NCBI GenBank assembly: GCA_008973525.1
Contig: WACJ01000519.1
Span: 1,302,001-1,366,000 of the forward strand
Source: Stenopsyche tienmushanensis
Lineage: Eukaryota; Arthropoda; Insecta; Trichoptera; Stenopsychidae
Direction: 5' to 3'
DNA: 64,000 nucleotides
The notes beneath the pieces are model-generated. The model did no database searches, was not told where the DNA came from, and saw nothing but the letters and a program-made list of their open reading frames with translations. Both the position numbers and the translations under genes were made by a program. This document shows, one piece after another, positions 1 through 10,712 of this stretch (the stretch's first letter is position 1; the number at the start of each line of letters is the position of its first letter).

Positions 1-250
1 TCCTTTTGGAGTCATTTGTTTGGGATGTTTTGAACCATCCTCCGTATTTCCCTGACTTAGCGCCTTCAAATTGTCATCTTTTCATCTCCTTGAAGGCACG
101 CATGGTTGGAATTAAACTTTCAAACGACAAACAAGTGCAGAAAGAGGTTTTTACGTGAGGGAAGGAGTTTGTACTCACCACATGTATTGGACGGAATGAC
201 GATTATGTGGAAAATAGTCAACAAGTGTATCAACAATATCCTGTTTTTTT
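1..250 (+). pseudogene. mariner (DD34D) transposase, C-terminal fragment
   Basis: The first 150 bases translate without a break to a mariner C-terminal segment containing HPPYFPDLAPSNCHLF, the block that carries the third catalytic Asp of DD34D transposases, followed by a typical VQKEV segment and then a stop. The remainder to about 250 reads in another frame and resembles the usual C-terminal tail. The copy is cut by the window edge on the left and is frameshifted, so it is dead. Family assignment rests on the motif, which is established for mariner. Confidence 0.8.
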
Positions 251-1117
251 TTCAGATACACTTTTTCTAAAAAAAAATATAAAAATCTAGTACATTTACT
301 TTCTGAATATTCCTCGTAATTTAGCTAAAATTCTATATTTAAACAGTTTTAAGTAACTTATTTGGGCGTTCGGAAAAATTAAAACGCAATAGATTATTCA
401 TTATTGAGCCCAAGTTGAAAATGAATATTTAAATAAATAAAATATAATAAAAATAATAATATTTTTATTAAGATTAAATATATGAATAATATCACTCGAT
501 TATTTATTGTCATTTTGGCACCAAATTGAAAGGTGATTTGATCTGATTTTGCAGAAATTAAACGCAAAGTTAAAAGAAGTGGTTCTCAAAATAACCCATT
601 TATATTATTTATAGTGCTTTAAAGTTACACCAACTGTTCATGGAGCTTTGCCGCATTGTTCGAAAAGTTATCCTTTAATTTAATTATTTTGCGGTTGCTT
701 ATGTTAAATATTCGGTTGCTGCAACAATTCACAAGAAAGGCTAAATTTAATGTTAAAGTTTTCACTAAAATCAAATAACAGGGATTTTACAAATGCAAAA
801 ACGAGGATAAGGGAAAGTCTTCCACATCTGCTGTAAATTTATATTTAGCTCCTTGTAAAAATATGATTAATCTCTCCACGGTATTTAGCGGGATCCCTGA
901 ATTTCATTCATATTTTTAATGGAATCAAAATTTAAAATTATATTCACATAAAAACTATATATTATTAAGTAAATCCAGTATTAATATCGTATTTTAATAA
1001 ATGCAATTTTTAAACAGTAATCTACAACCCATTATCCAAGAAAGATATATGATAAATAGTATATAATTTGAAGATTATTTTAAGTTTAAAAATATATCCC
1101 TTTTTACAAATCTAGCG
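251..1117. other. AT-rich spacer, nothing recognised
   Basis: AT-rich sequence with short A and T runs. I see no coding frame, splice-bounded exon or repeat shared with the rest of the window. Confidence 0.6.
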
Positions 1118-1390
1118 ATAATGGAAGAAATGTATACTTCGGGACAACATTTGCGGATTTACATGCTGATGCAGTCCCATGTGAGGAAAAACACCAGTGA
1201 AGCCACGAGAAATATTTTTGTCATTTATGGTGACATATTGGATGTAAATAAATATCGACGTTGGTGGAAAAAATCAAAATCTGGAAACATCGACTTGGAA
1301 AACAAGGAAACAAGTGAATGAAGTGATCCTAAAAACTTAAATTGAAGAAAATCAAGCAATGACTATTGGTAAATTATCAACGAAAACCTT
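1118..1390 (+). pseudogene. mariner transposase, N-terminal HTH fragment
   Basis: A 66-residue open stretch from 1121 matches the mariner N-terminal helix-turn-helix layout: a QHLRIYML start, then SEATRNIFVIYGD, then a WWKKSKSGNIDLEN block. These correspond to the usual HLR, EAARNI and WF-x-FKSG-x-FDL positions. Weak similarity continues past the stop at 1319 to about 1390. This N-terminal piece lies downstream of the C-terminal piece at 1-250 on the same strand, so the two belong to different insertions. It is cut on the right by an LTR. Confidence 0.75.
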
Positions 1391-1394
1391 TTCG

Positions 1395-1622
1395 GGGTAA
1401 CTTTTTATTCAGCACGAGAGAGATAGATCTGGCTGCGAGAAGGACGTCCTTCCGCAGCCAAGGCCAACCGCCGAATCTCCTCAACTGCCGCTTCACCATC
1501 TAATCGGAAACAGTGCACGCACAAGAAGCGATCAGTCAGTTATTGCAGGTGTAATATCCCCGCAGCGCCACAGAAGATGTCGCTGTTAATCGAATTAAAT
1601 TCGACCAGATCAACAGCACTAA
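1395..1622 (-). mobile_element. LTR family B, partial copy
   Basis: Shares long stretches with the solo LTR at 58012-58349 (read there on +) and the copies at 14.7 and 19.0 kb, including the CTGGCTGCGAGAAGGACGTC block, a CGCAAGAAGCGATC block and CGCCACAGAAGATG. The sense strand here is minus because the poly(A)-type signal GAATAAAAAG reads on minus. Both ends are missing and no target duplication is visible. Confidence 0.75.
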
Positions 1623-1689
1623 TGTTTCTCAGATATATTCAGACTCAGAATTTTTTTAACACCAGATGTGATCTTGAACAATTCCAAAA

Positions 1690-2340
1690 TGCTAAAATTT
1701 ATGCCAATTGCCGTCATTTGGCGTAATTTTCCCGTGACAAATTGATCAAATCCAATATTTTATGTTGGGTTTGTTTTGACTCCAGCTTACGGCAATTTCA
1801 TCACAAACACCCGAATCAAACGAATCACATTTCATCCCCCGGACTGGACGATCCGTGGCATATTTCGGGATGCATTAAATTACATTGTCACCTCGTATTT
1901 CAAAGCGGCCCTGTTCGTGCCGAAAATGAGCGCCCGTGTCTATATTTAGGGGCGTGCCAAATTAATCGGCGTTATCAAAATTTGGTCACCCGCCGTTATG
2001 GCGTCCATTAGTCTCACCATGAACGTGACTTGTTACCCATGGGGCGTCCTGCTTTGTTGTATGGGGCCTATCCGAACGAGTAAGCTCACCTGGGAATATT
2101 TACTTTGCGACGGGCGCGTGTTGAACTAGGGCGATACTAAATTTATTAGTCCCACAGGGCAATGCGGTTCCCGCCTCGTTAATTAATTATAAACCGGTGA
2201 AACAGGTGATTTTTTGTGATTTAACACCGAGACCGAAGCCCTGTCGAGCCCTCCCCTTTTTATTTGTCCTGCTTTAATTTATTTCGATTTGCCACTTGAT
2301 AAAAATGAATATCGATGGTTGCGGATGTGTTCGGAGCCAA
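1690..2340. other. GC-balanced single-copy island, non-coding
   Basis: More GC-balanced than its flanks and not repeated in this window. The only long open frame, at 1742-2011, has no family motif and no plausible splice context. It may be a regulatory or conserved non-coding block; that is inference from composition only. Confidence 0.35.
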
Positions 2341-2604
2341 TTTGGTTGAAGCTCTCTTAGAGACGCACGAAGACGATAAAAATGATAAATGATTCTTTCT
2401 GAATTTTAAAGTCGCAAGATAAAATATCCAGCAGGAAGTTTGCAGATGTAACGGCTTATGCAGTAAGACATCTTTCTTTGTTTATATGCAGCAAATATGT
2501 CGTAAATGTCAACGAAGAAAAATGCATGCATGCTAGATTTAGTGGGGTAGTAAGAATGGGATCACTACTATTATAAATTATACGGCAATTATACAATAGA
2601 AAAT

Positions 2605-3021
2605 CATTGCAAATTGAACGCATCTATCATGAATCAATCACAAAGCCACAGAGCATCAACTGGGTAACCCAAAGCGGGAGTTCTTATTGCGCGGTGATCT
2701 GCTCCGGATTTTTTTATCCAAATTATATAAAACAGAACCTTGATAAATACTATCGTTTTAATGGTGCAGATGCCAATATTGGTTCCAGAAATTTAAATCG
2801 GGCATTTTAGCTTGAGGTACGAACCAAGAATGTGAAGACCGCCGAATTTTGATAACAATGCCCTAATATTTCTAATCAAGTAAGATCTAAGTGACAAGAC
2901 AAATAATGATTTTATGCATATGATGGGATTTTGGTCGAATAATTCATTGGGAATTTATGAAACCGGAATAAACTATAACGGCACAAGTACTAAATACGCG
3001 AATACTTTTCAATACCCCTAA
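2605..3021 (-). mobile_element. TIR element family K, truncated copy
   Basis: Ends at 3021 with ...AATACCCCTAA followed by TA, the mirror image of the TTAGGGGTATCGAAAAG start at 5436. An interior block at about 2640-2800 is the reverse complement of 5590-5760, including the shared AAGCGGGAGTTCTTATTG. The other terminus is missing. TA target and TTAGGG ends suggest a Tc1/mariner-type element, but no transposase is recognisable. Confidence 0.65.
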
Positions 3022-3244
3022 TATTTTTTAATTTTATTTGACTGAATCTGATATAAGACCTTATTGCCAATAATGGAAAAATCCCCAAGAGATTTTAATC
3101 TCATAATTATAGTTGATTATATTGTTTATTTCATTTATATTTCGATTATCCGACAGAAGATGTGTTAAAGATTTTTTATAGATACATTTAATACCCTAAT
3201 AACTCTTCGAATATCGACAATACACTGATCGAACTATCTGTTTA

Positions 3245-3496
3245 CACTTCAACCTTTTTTTGTGCGGTAGGTTTTTTGTGCCTCGCAAAATCGCACAAAA
3301 AAGCTATGAATTTCATAGAAAAAGTAAAGATGCTTTCCATGGATTTTAAAAACCGCATAGCTTTGAAACAGCTATATAAAATATATCCAAAATCGCACAA
3401 AAAAAGTTAATAAAAAACAGGAAAACAATAAGGAAATTAAACACAGCATAACTTCGAAATCGAACAAAAAAAGTCGCACAAAAAGAGATTTGAGTG
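3245..3496. mobile_element. 252-bp MITE with TA duplication
   Basis: Left end CACTTCAACC followed by TTTTTTTGTGCGG; right end, read on the other strand, CACTCAAATCTCTTTTTGTG. TA flanks both sides (3243-3244 and 3497-3498). Several internal TCGCACAAAAA stretches recur in both orientations. The ends resemble pogo/Tigger-like elements, and no coding capacity is present. Confidence 0.6.
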
Positions 3497-3498
3497 TA

Positions 3499-4371
3499 TT
3501 TTCAATTGTTAAGCGAAACTCTTATTACAAAGTGGGTATGATAACTTTATTTGGACCCGTCAATAGATTGATTGCTTTCGTTCAGTATTGACGATAGACT
3601 TCAATTATTGTTATTTCTGCGACATAGTGTACTTATTAAAACAATGGATCCAAAAATAATAAGGTAAATCATTCTTTTTTGTACGAGAAGTTAACTCATT
3701 ACAGTCGGTGCCCGTTAACGCGTGATGAGAATAATGCAACTTTAGCTTGGAAAAAATGTCATACGGACTTGATATAGATTCAAATTTATTTCTATGTATG
3801 ATAATACACATGTTTGTCAATATTTTAATCGCACAAAATACGTAAAAATATCATCCGTCGGCAAAATATACCAAATTGTATTTTAAAAAAATTACAAATA
3901 CGTCATAGATTTTTCGTATGAATGCGTTCAAATACAAAGTTCAAATATATTTTTTTTATAAAATGATAAGTTGAGTGAATGTTGTCTTGAATGCTTGTTT
4001 TTTAATTTAATTTAATCAATGCTCGTCCATACAATTCAAGTAAAAAAACATCACTTTTGCATTTTATCACGCCGATATATGCACCACATATTGAAAACGA
4101 CTATTTTTTTTAGATATATCAATGTGGTAAACTCTTTTGTATACATTGCTAAAATTTCGTTTCAATCCATTAGCTAGTTTGAGAGTTATATCAATTTTAT
4201 GAAAGAAGCTGAGTTTTATTAATTTCTTGCCAAAAATATCCCTGACTTTAAAGTGTTTATAAAAATGGAAGATTCTTACAAAGACTATTAATTTAGATTA
4301 GAGAACAAGAATCAAAAGGATATCTTATATTTATATATATTTAAATAATGTTCGAGTTATTTACTATAATA
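3499..4371. other. AT-rich spacer
   Basis: No supported gene, and no repeat shared with other parts of the window apart from one isolated TCGCACAAAA motif near 3828. Confidence 0.5.
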
Positions 4372-4717
4372 TTAGGTCCTCTCGAAAGAAATCCATTATT
4401 TTCACACTCACTCATTTGAATTCAGTTTACGTCCAAACACAAGCATTTCTATAATTTTTTGCTTATTATTAGATTCATCAGATTTGCTTTTATGCCATAA
4501 ATGTGTTTCGGAAGCTTTTTTCTGTAAATTATCACTGGAATCAAGAAATTAACCGTATGTGTAGGTATTATTTTACTGCATTATAGTACAATTAAAACCA
4601 TCAAATTTATATAAGGAAAGATTTTAAAAACATGCAAAAGAAGTGAAAGTTAGTTGTTAATAATAAAGGCGATTGACTTGTGTAAAAAAATAATGGATTT
4701 CTTTCGGCATTACCTAA
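4372..4717. mobile_element. 346-bp mini-mariner MITE
   Basis: Imperfect terminal inverted repeats of roughly 36 bp. The left starts TTAGGTCCTCTCGAAAGAAA; the right, read on minus, starts TTAGGTAATGCCGAAAGAAA; both continue TCCATTATTTT. TA duplications sit at 4370-4371 and 4718-4719. The interior is AT-rich and non-coding. The same left end occurs at 55857 attached to longer mariner sequence, so this is probably a deletion derivative. Confidence 0.75.
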
Positions 4718-5433
4718 TATATTGCACTTAATTTAAGAAAAAAACGTGGTTAATTTATTAGGAAGAGAGTTGTGGTAAACTTGTTTGTAAGTAAGGTATC
4801 CAGGGACATTTAGATCCGAGGAAATTTATGTTTGTCCTTAACAACGTCTTTTGGTTTTAGCGTTCCAGATACATGTGGCCGGATCTTGACGTAGCACTCG
4901 TCCCTGAGGAGTCTGCAGCATCACGTGCGTCCTTCGCCTCCTATCTTTAAATCAATCATGTTTGTATTTATTCTGTATTAACCGGGGCCCACTATCAGAT
5001 TTCGGTCGAATGAGCATTGATGTGGGGGGGTGTGGGGTTTCAATCTTGCGATTTTGGCAAACCCTCCGGCGAGGGATGTAGATCGCTCGCTAGCAAACTA
5101 GCAAAGTGTGTGAGCAAGGTCCAACTGGAGTGTGTCGGCCTTTCACGCGTTGCCCCATAAATTTATCTGTAAAAGGTCCTACGTTTCAGCACTTAAATTC
5201 CTTTGTCCCACCCCCGAGGGTGGTCCTCTTTTTCGAATGAAGAAAATTCCTTACAATATTTCCACTTCAACCGGAGACGATATACACATGTATCAAATAA
5301 TGCATGCGATAAATCATTTGTGTATTGGGGGGGATGAACGCTTGTGTGAACTGATGATATCCAAACTAGAAATTGGGTCCAAGCACTCGAAAAGGGATAG
5401 AAAATATACATTATAAAGTCCAAAATGTGCAAT
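4718..5433. other. Unassigned spacer
   Basis: Contains a G-run near 5025 and a 94-codon open frame at 5132-5416 overlapped by one on minus. Neither shows a domain, signal peptide or splice context, so no gene is called. Confidence 0.4.
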
Positions 5434-5435
5434 TA

Positions 5436-5830
5436 TTAGGGGTATCGAAAAGTATTCGCGTATTTAGTATAAAGCGTTCAAATTTATTAAAAACATATTT
5501 TTTAAGAACATTTTAATGTATAATTTACGAATTTAAAAACGATTTTAAAAGCATTTCCAGCTGTAACTTTGGATCGCTTTTCTCTGAGGCTATGCTCCAT
5601 GGATCTGGTACCAATATAGACATCTGCTCCATTTGATAGCACTCATTTTAGAATCTGTTTTATATCATTAAGATAATACAATCCGGGGCAGACCGCCGCG
5701 TAATAAGAACTCCCGCTTTGGGTTACCTAGTTGATGCTCAGTGGCTTTAAATAACACGTAACGATTGATTGAAGCTGATAATTGGCGCTTCGCCATACAT
5801 GTCCATGACCTCTCAATTGAACCTCATGAC
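5436..5830 (+). mobile_element. TIR element family K, second copy
   Basis: Starts TTAGGGGTATCGAAAAGTAT next to TA at 5434-5435. Its interior at 5590-5760 is the inverted counterpart of 2640-2800. The distal part carries the CATACATGTCCATGACC motif that recurs elsewhere. No right terminus was found. Confidence 0.6.
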
Positions 5831-6789
5831 TGATTTATGGCACCCAAATGTTTATTCTAATTATTTTACACACCCTTTTTAAATACTGATGATAACATAA
5901 AAATGTTCTTAACATTTTAATCGCCGGTCGTACCAATTAGCGTGAATACTGATTTAAAATTTAAATTTTAGCACCAAATACATCCTACTAAGCTATGCAA
6001 AATATTTTGAAATTAATTTATGTTGTTGAAAAAGTGTTTTTATTAATTCAGATGAATCCAATCAAATATGTCTAATATATTATCAATCTTCGTCGACATT
6101 CTTTTCAGGGTTTTTTTTAAAAACCTTTTCTCTTCCTGGTAATAAAAGTAGTAATACTCGTGTTTCATCTGTAAAGCAATAAACCAGTAGATCGACATCA
6201 GAGTGGAACATAATTACACATATGTGGAGGTGGAATGCCTTAAACTCATTATCCCATTATTGCCCCAATATCATCACAATGAAACTTGGCCGATGTGTGT
6301 CTGTGGATCACGTATCGACGTTAATTATTGTGATCCGATATTACATCCTCCATCCGACGCTTAATCACGTCCAAATCCTACGCTTTCGAAATTGATCGTA
6401 AATTGATGTCATAATCGGCCGACTGTATTAGACTTGAAACATCCGCTCAACAAGCATTCGGACCAAGCTTAGCGAAAAATTGAAAACCATGTACACGTTA
6501 TAAGCAATGTCTTTGTGTAATGTGGCGTTTTAGAAATATTCAGTCATTAAAATAAGTCCTTAAAAAATTAACACAATGCTACAATCGCAATAGAAGCTCC
6601 CACTTCTGCTCACCCAGATGATGCTGACGTATCATTCGCGTGCTTAAATTACTGAAAAAAAATACATAAAGAATACGAGAGTAGACCCAAAAGAGCCCGA
6701 TTTAATAAAGAAATCATTTTTTAAAAAAAATAGGGGGAAAACCATTTATTTTGGCTACCGTAATAACGGATGTGTAAAACAACACATTC
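5831..6789. other. Spacer with a GC-balanced block
   Basis: No gene seen. 6190-6480 is a single-copy GC-balanced block without a convincing frame; the rest is AT-rich. Confidence 0.4.
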
Positions 6790-7420
6790 TTTTAAATTAA
6801 ATGCAGTATTTTTTCTTGATTTCATCACTCAAACGTTGCAATGAATTCGCAAAATACTCTCCGTTGATCCTTTTGCCATGACTTTGCCTATAGATGGAAC
6901 TTCCTTTTTTGACCTTTTTTCGTCTTCTTTGTAGCCGATTCTCCCCTTTCAGTTCATTTTTTTTGACAAAGAAGATCCGTTCATAGACGCAGACCATATT
7001 CTGTAGACATGGATTCGATCGCGAGGCGCTCATTTAACGTATCAGTGGTTCGAAAAGCGGACCGGTTGGGTACACATACCTATAAACTTTATATTTATCT
7101 ATTTTATTAATTTATTTTTATCCAGTTTTAATTTCAAGTTTCTCTTTTACGCTCAGAGTACAAATGGCCACTCAAAGTTGAGAATGAACGTGTCCTCGCA
7201 GATATTAAATTAAGGTTGTGCACCTTACTATGTACTTTTGTTGAGCGTGCTGGCATGCACCTGAATAGTGGGACCTATAAACAACTCAGGTCAATGAAAG
7301 GTCCCCATGTTTCTTTGCCTCAGCTGTGATGGACCCATATTTTGATCTTTGACTATGAATCGACGCAAAAACTCGAATGCTATTCAGTAAATAGACTTAA
7401 ATTTCGAAATGCATATATTA
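6790..7420 (-). pseudogene. mariner transposase, interrupted copy
   Basis: On minus, 7420-7300 gives FEFLRRFIVKDQ then MGPSQLRQRNMGT, the region around the first catalytic Asp (usual form FLRRFITVDETWIHHY). 6890-6797 gives KRINGEYFANSLQRLSDEI, matching the usual KGKTINGEYYA-x-LL block. Order and spacing fit one copy split by foreign DNA, part of which is the LINE tail at 7000-7090. The DETW motif is damaged and stops are present. Confidence 0.65.
7000..7090 (+). mobile_element. R1-like LINE 3' fragment
   Basis: Carries GAGGCGCTCATTTAACGTAT and AAAGCGGACCGGTTGG, the tail block found near 15.9, 31.1, 45.2, 49.8, 57.5, 58.8 and 62.5 kb. In longer copies it encodes the end of the LINE ORF2 (xAIRKVDRLDT-type sequence). 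It sits inside mariner remains. Confidence 0.6.
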
Positions 7421-8154
7421 ATACTATTTTTGTGATAGAAGTCCAGATCCTTTACGATCATCCCTCATACCTCAGCGCTCACTTATCCCCCAAACAATAT
7501 CGACATGGTGGCCTTATTTATGGAGCTAAGCCGAATTGCCACAGGGGATTCAAAAATATTGCTAATATCCCGGAATGAAATAAAAATCTAGATTTGCCCC
7601 CGCGTAGGTCACACGCGACATAATGAAGGAGATAAGTGTAAACACAAGGATAAGTGCGCCAAAATATGGCGTTTTGCGCCATTAACGCTCTGGGGAAATG
7701 GAAGGGCTCAAAGTGAACTTTTGTGTAAAAGTGATACACATAAAGTTCATGCGCTGGAAGACTGTGGCAGAGTCCTTATTTTTTCCATCAGCTTTTATGC
7801 ATATGCCCGGGACTAAACTAAACTAGATTGTTATTTTTATTACTTTTTTTTACGACATAATTTGGTTAGTGCGAATTCTCTAGAAGTGAAATATTAATGC
7901 GCCACTAAGGTGGTACAGCCTTTGGACGATACACTCGCAAAGGACGCTTTCCCAAAGTAAATTTTAAAAAACTTTTTTATGCTGAAATACGCTCAAGATG
8001 TGTTCCTATAGAACATAAACGGTATTTGTAAAAAATGGACACATGGTCCAACGATATATATTTTTTTTGTTTAAAAACTGACACACCTGGTGAGTAGAGG
8101 AATCCTTTCTATCAGTTTATTTGATCCCGCGTGCTTGTCGGCCATTTTGTTCCG
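7421..8154. other. Single-copy spacer
   Basis: 7560-7760 is GC-balanced, the rest AT-rich. Overlapping short frames on both strands show no domain. Confidence 0.4.
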
Positions 8155-8480
8155 TCACTGTAAATTCTTCCAATGGAGAGGTCATCGCGCGCTCAGGCCA
8201 ACTCCTGTCCTTGTGAGATCCACTCTGTCATCCGTTTTTTTGTAAAACAATACCACAACGGATATACATCGGATGCTCGTAGAAGCTTATGATAGTGATG
8301 TGATAAGTCGACAACATGTCATGAAGTGGGTTAGGTTGTTCAGAGAAGGCCGTACTAATACCAGAGTACCGTCAAAATCGTGTAACCACCGCGCGTGAAT
8401 TTTTGGATCGTTTTACAAAAAAAGGATAAACTTTTTAAAGGACTTTATTCTGACGGGGGATAAGTCATGGGTGAGTCAAA
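8155..8480 (+). pseudogene. mariner transposase, internally deleted
   Basis: Gives PCEIHSVIRFF, then in another frame EAYDSDVISRQHVMKWVRLF, the N-terminal HTH region. About 90 bases later comes FILTGDKSWV, resembling the first-Asp motif (TGDESWV). The linker between HTH and catalytic core is missing, so this is an internally deleted, frameshifted copy. A homologous N-terminal piece lies inverted at 10085-10290. Confidence 0.7.
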
Positions 8481-8524
8481 CCCAAAATACATTCCAAAAA
8501 GATCTGGCTATATTTGTGAAGTAT

Positions 8525-8605
8525 CCTGTTAATTACAATTAAATGCAAGCATTTTTTGATTCTACATAAATGCTGTAACCTTACTTTCTGGGTGACCCTC
8601 GTAGA
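8525..8605. repeat. Repeat family L
   Basis: Nearly the same as 52188-52262: both read AATTAAATxCAAGCATTTTTTGAT, an xTATAAATG-type stretch, TGTAACCTTA and TTTCTGGxTGACC. Likely the end of a DNA transposon; no coding sequence. Confidence 0.55.
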
Positions 8606-9059
8606 TATAAATTTGTGGCAATTTCTATAAATCTCACAGCGCGGTTGAACGAAAGAACCGATTGAAAGCACAAATGAGACATTTTTCGAGATGCAGCAAC
8701 CATTCGTGCTGCCACTTTTTCGATCATATTCGTCTGTGTGCCTTCCACAAAAAAGCACCAAAAAAGATTTAACAGCTGCTTGATTGCCATTGCCTGACTG
8801 TTGGACTGAATGCTTTGCTAACGCAGACGTGGCTACTAAAATGTAACTCGAATATTTGCTTCATTATATAACAATATTTCAAGTCGTATTTCCAAACAAA
8901 GATTATTGAAAGCTTACGTCTTTGTAGAAAAAAAAAAGAATGTAACCGTATGGTCACGTTTGTATTAACAGAGGACTTCAAAACTACTTCACAAATATAT
9001 TTGAATTCGGCGATAGAATCAAGAAAAGAGTTTCTCTACTTTACAAAACGATCTGAAAA
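8606..9059. other. Unassigned spacer
   Basis: Overlapping minus-strand frames (8465-8761, 8581-8790, 8769-8981) show no motif I can name. No gene is called. Confidence 0.35.
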
Positions 9060-9930
9060 TATACACGCGGTGGTCACGCGATTTTAACGGTGCTGCGGTG
9101 TCAGAATTCTGGGCACCCATCTCGCACAAGACTTCTTTTAACCAAGTTTTTCCAACACAATATCACCCAAGGCCAAGGCTTGCTAAATTACCAAAGGCCA
9201 AGGCTTTTGGCAAGATGCCCAGGCTGGCGGGCGCTGATTGGGGTCTTTGGGGCAGACACCTCAGAATTGCCTGTGAAGTCATCTACGAGAGTATTGCCAC
9301 ATACGGAGCGGGAGCAAGGGCGGACAGGCTTGGACACCGTGGACGAGACAAACGGCAAGATGAAGCCTAAACATTGCACAACGGCAGCCACTACTAAGAA
9401 TCACTGCAATATACAGAACAACAGCTACAGACAGCCTCCCTGTCCTTGCAGCGATCATGTCACTAGACCTGAAAGTGAAGAATTATTAAAGTTGGTAACT
9501 CCACTCTATCAGCTGAGGAAGCAGATAGAATTCTTACGGATCCTATTGTCACCACAAGGTGGGCTAGAAACGCGACAATTGCCGATTAAGTTGGTCTGAG
9601 CCGCTTCACGGTGGCTACATGCAGAATTTCTTTGGCTCAGTCTCATCTCGCCTCAAGCTAAAATAAGTCGACCTCGATCACTGGAATTGCCAGTTCCTGA
9701 CGGGGCACGGCCGTTTTGCGATATACCTAGCAAAAATGAAACTAAAAGATAGTTCGGACTGTCTATGCGGGAATCCTTTCATGGCGCTGTGCCGTATCAG
9801 AGGTCCTTTTTCTGGACCTCTTGGCCACAGAGGCTTGGTGGCCAGCCCCGGTGCTTTTTCGGCATTCAAGACCTTCTGTCATAGTTTCGAAGCCAAATGC
9901 ACTTTGGACGGATACTATTTTTAGTATCAG
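9060..9930 (+). pseudogene. R1-like LINE ORF2, C-terminal part, 5'-truncated
   Basis: The order of motifs fits the last third of an R1-like non-LTR ORF2. First AGADWGLWGRHLRIACEVIY, the post-RT region; then, after frame changes, ITAIYRTTATDSLPVLAAIM, which corresponds to the usual AYRTTSTEALxVLAG; and at about 9690 LTGHGRFAIYLAKMKL followed by DCLCGNPF, the zinc-type C-terminal motif. The same gene order occurs on minus at 53078-54730, and the shared ADWGL block shows one family. Stops and frameshifts make it inactive. RT motifs lie upstream of the truncation and are absent. Confidence 0.75.
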
Positions 9931-10084
9931 TCTTCTCCAATAGCATGTCACTACGAATTTGCCATATACTTGTATCAACCTAGGTGTGAAAAATAAAAAA
10001 ATACAATATCACCAATGAGACTGAGATCAATGAGGTCGTTAAGCATCAAATAGTGGTAATTTCGCACTTATTCTTTAATATTTT

Positions 10085-10290
10085 GCTCAAGTTCATCATC
10101 AGAAATCATTGGGCTTCTTTGAACAATCTAACCCACTTTGTGACATATTGTCGACTCATTAAATCACTATGGATATCCGTGGTAGTATTGTTCTGCAAAG
10201 CAGAAAACGGATGACGGCGTGAATCTCACACAGACGGGAGATGATGGGAGCGCGTGATGATCTCTCCATCGGAAGAATTTACTATGACTG
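10085..10290 (-). pseudogene. mariner transposase, N-terminal fragment
   Basis: On minus this aligns base for base over most of its length with 8170-8340 (shared TCATCGCGCGCTC, GTCATCCGTTTT, AGTCGACAA and AAGTGGGTTAG). It is inverted relative to that copy and about 1.8 kb away, and lacks the catalytic domain. Confidence 0.65.
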
Positions 10291-10712
10291 AACAAAATGA
10301 CCGACAAACACGATAAAATAAAGCCGAACTTTCTATATGACCCTCGTATGTTTTTGTCCCAGTTGTACAATAGATATTTTTTAAATTCATTTGAATATAA
10401 GCCAAATTACACACTTGGCACAAATTCAAAGAGATTTTTGAGACTTTCTTGCTTTCGTCTTGGAATCAATATTAGACTGAATGATTCCTTGGATGGGTAT
10501 TAGAATTAAGAATTAGAAATAGAAGCAATTTAAGACAGTTTGATGAATTCATTAGGGTGACATCCATGTTACAGGTAGATGTGATGATAACTTCAGATGA
10601 AGCAAGCGTTTGACGCTTTGCCATACATGTCCATGACTTCCAGATTAGAACTTAATGCTTTAACGCCTAAAGTTTAATCCCAAGAAATTGTAAAACAATC
10701 TCAAAATGGTCA
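10291..10712. other. Spacer with a dispersed motif
   Basis: Contains CCATACATGTCCATGACTTC at 10621-10640, a block also at 5797, 18191, 29328 and 48136. No gene is visible. Confidence 0.4.

Noticed and set aside
5132..5416. 94-codon open frame as a small gene
   Set aside because: An equally long frame lies antisense, with no domain, signal or splice support.
5436..5450. TTAGGGG as telomere-type repeat
   Set aside because: Single occurrence at a TA-flanked inverted repeat; it is a transposon end, not a tandem TTAGG array.
8465..8981. Three overlapping minus frames as exons of one gene
   Set aside because: They overlap each other in different frames, partly cover repeat L, and lack consistent splice sites.
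9090..9599. 169-codon open frame as an independent gene
   Set aside because: It overlaps a LINE ORF2 remnant read in other frames; the LINE motifs explain the region.
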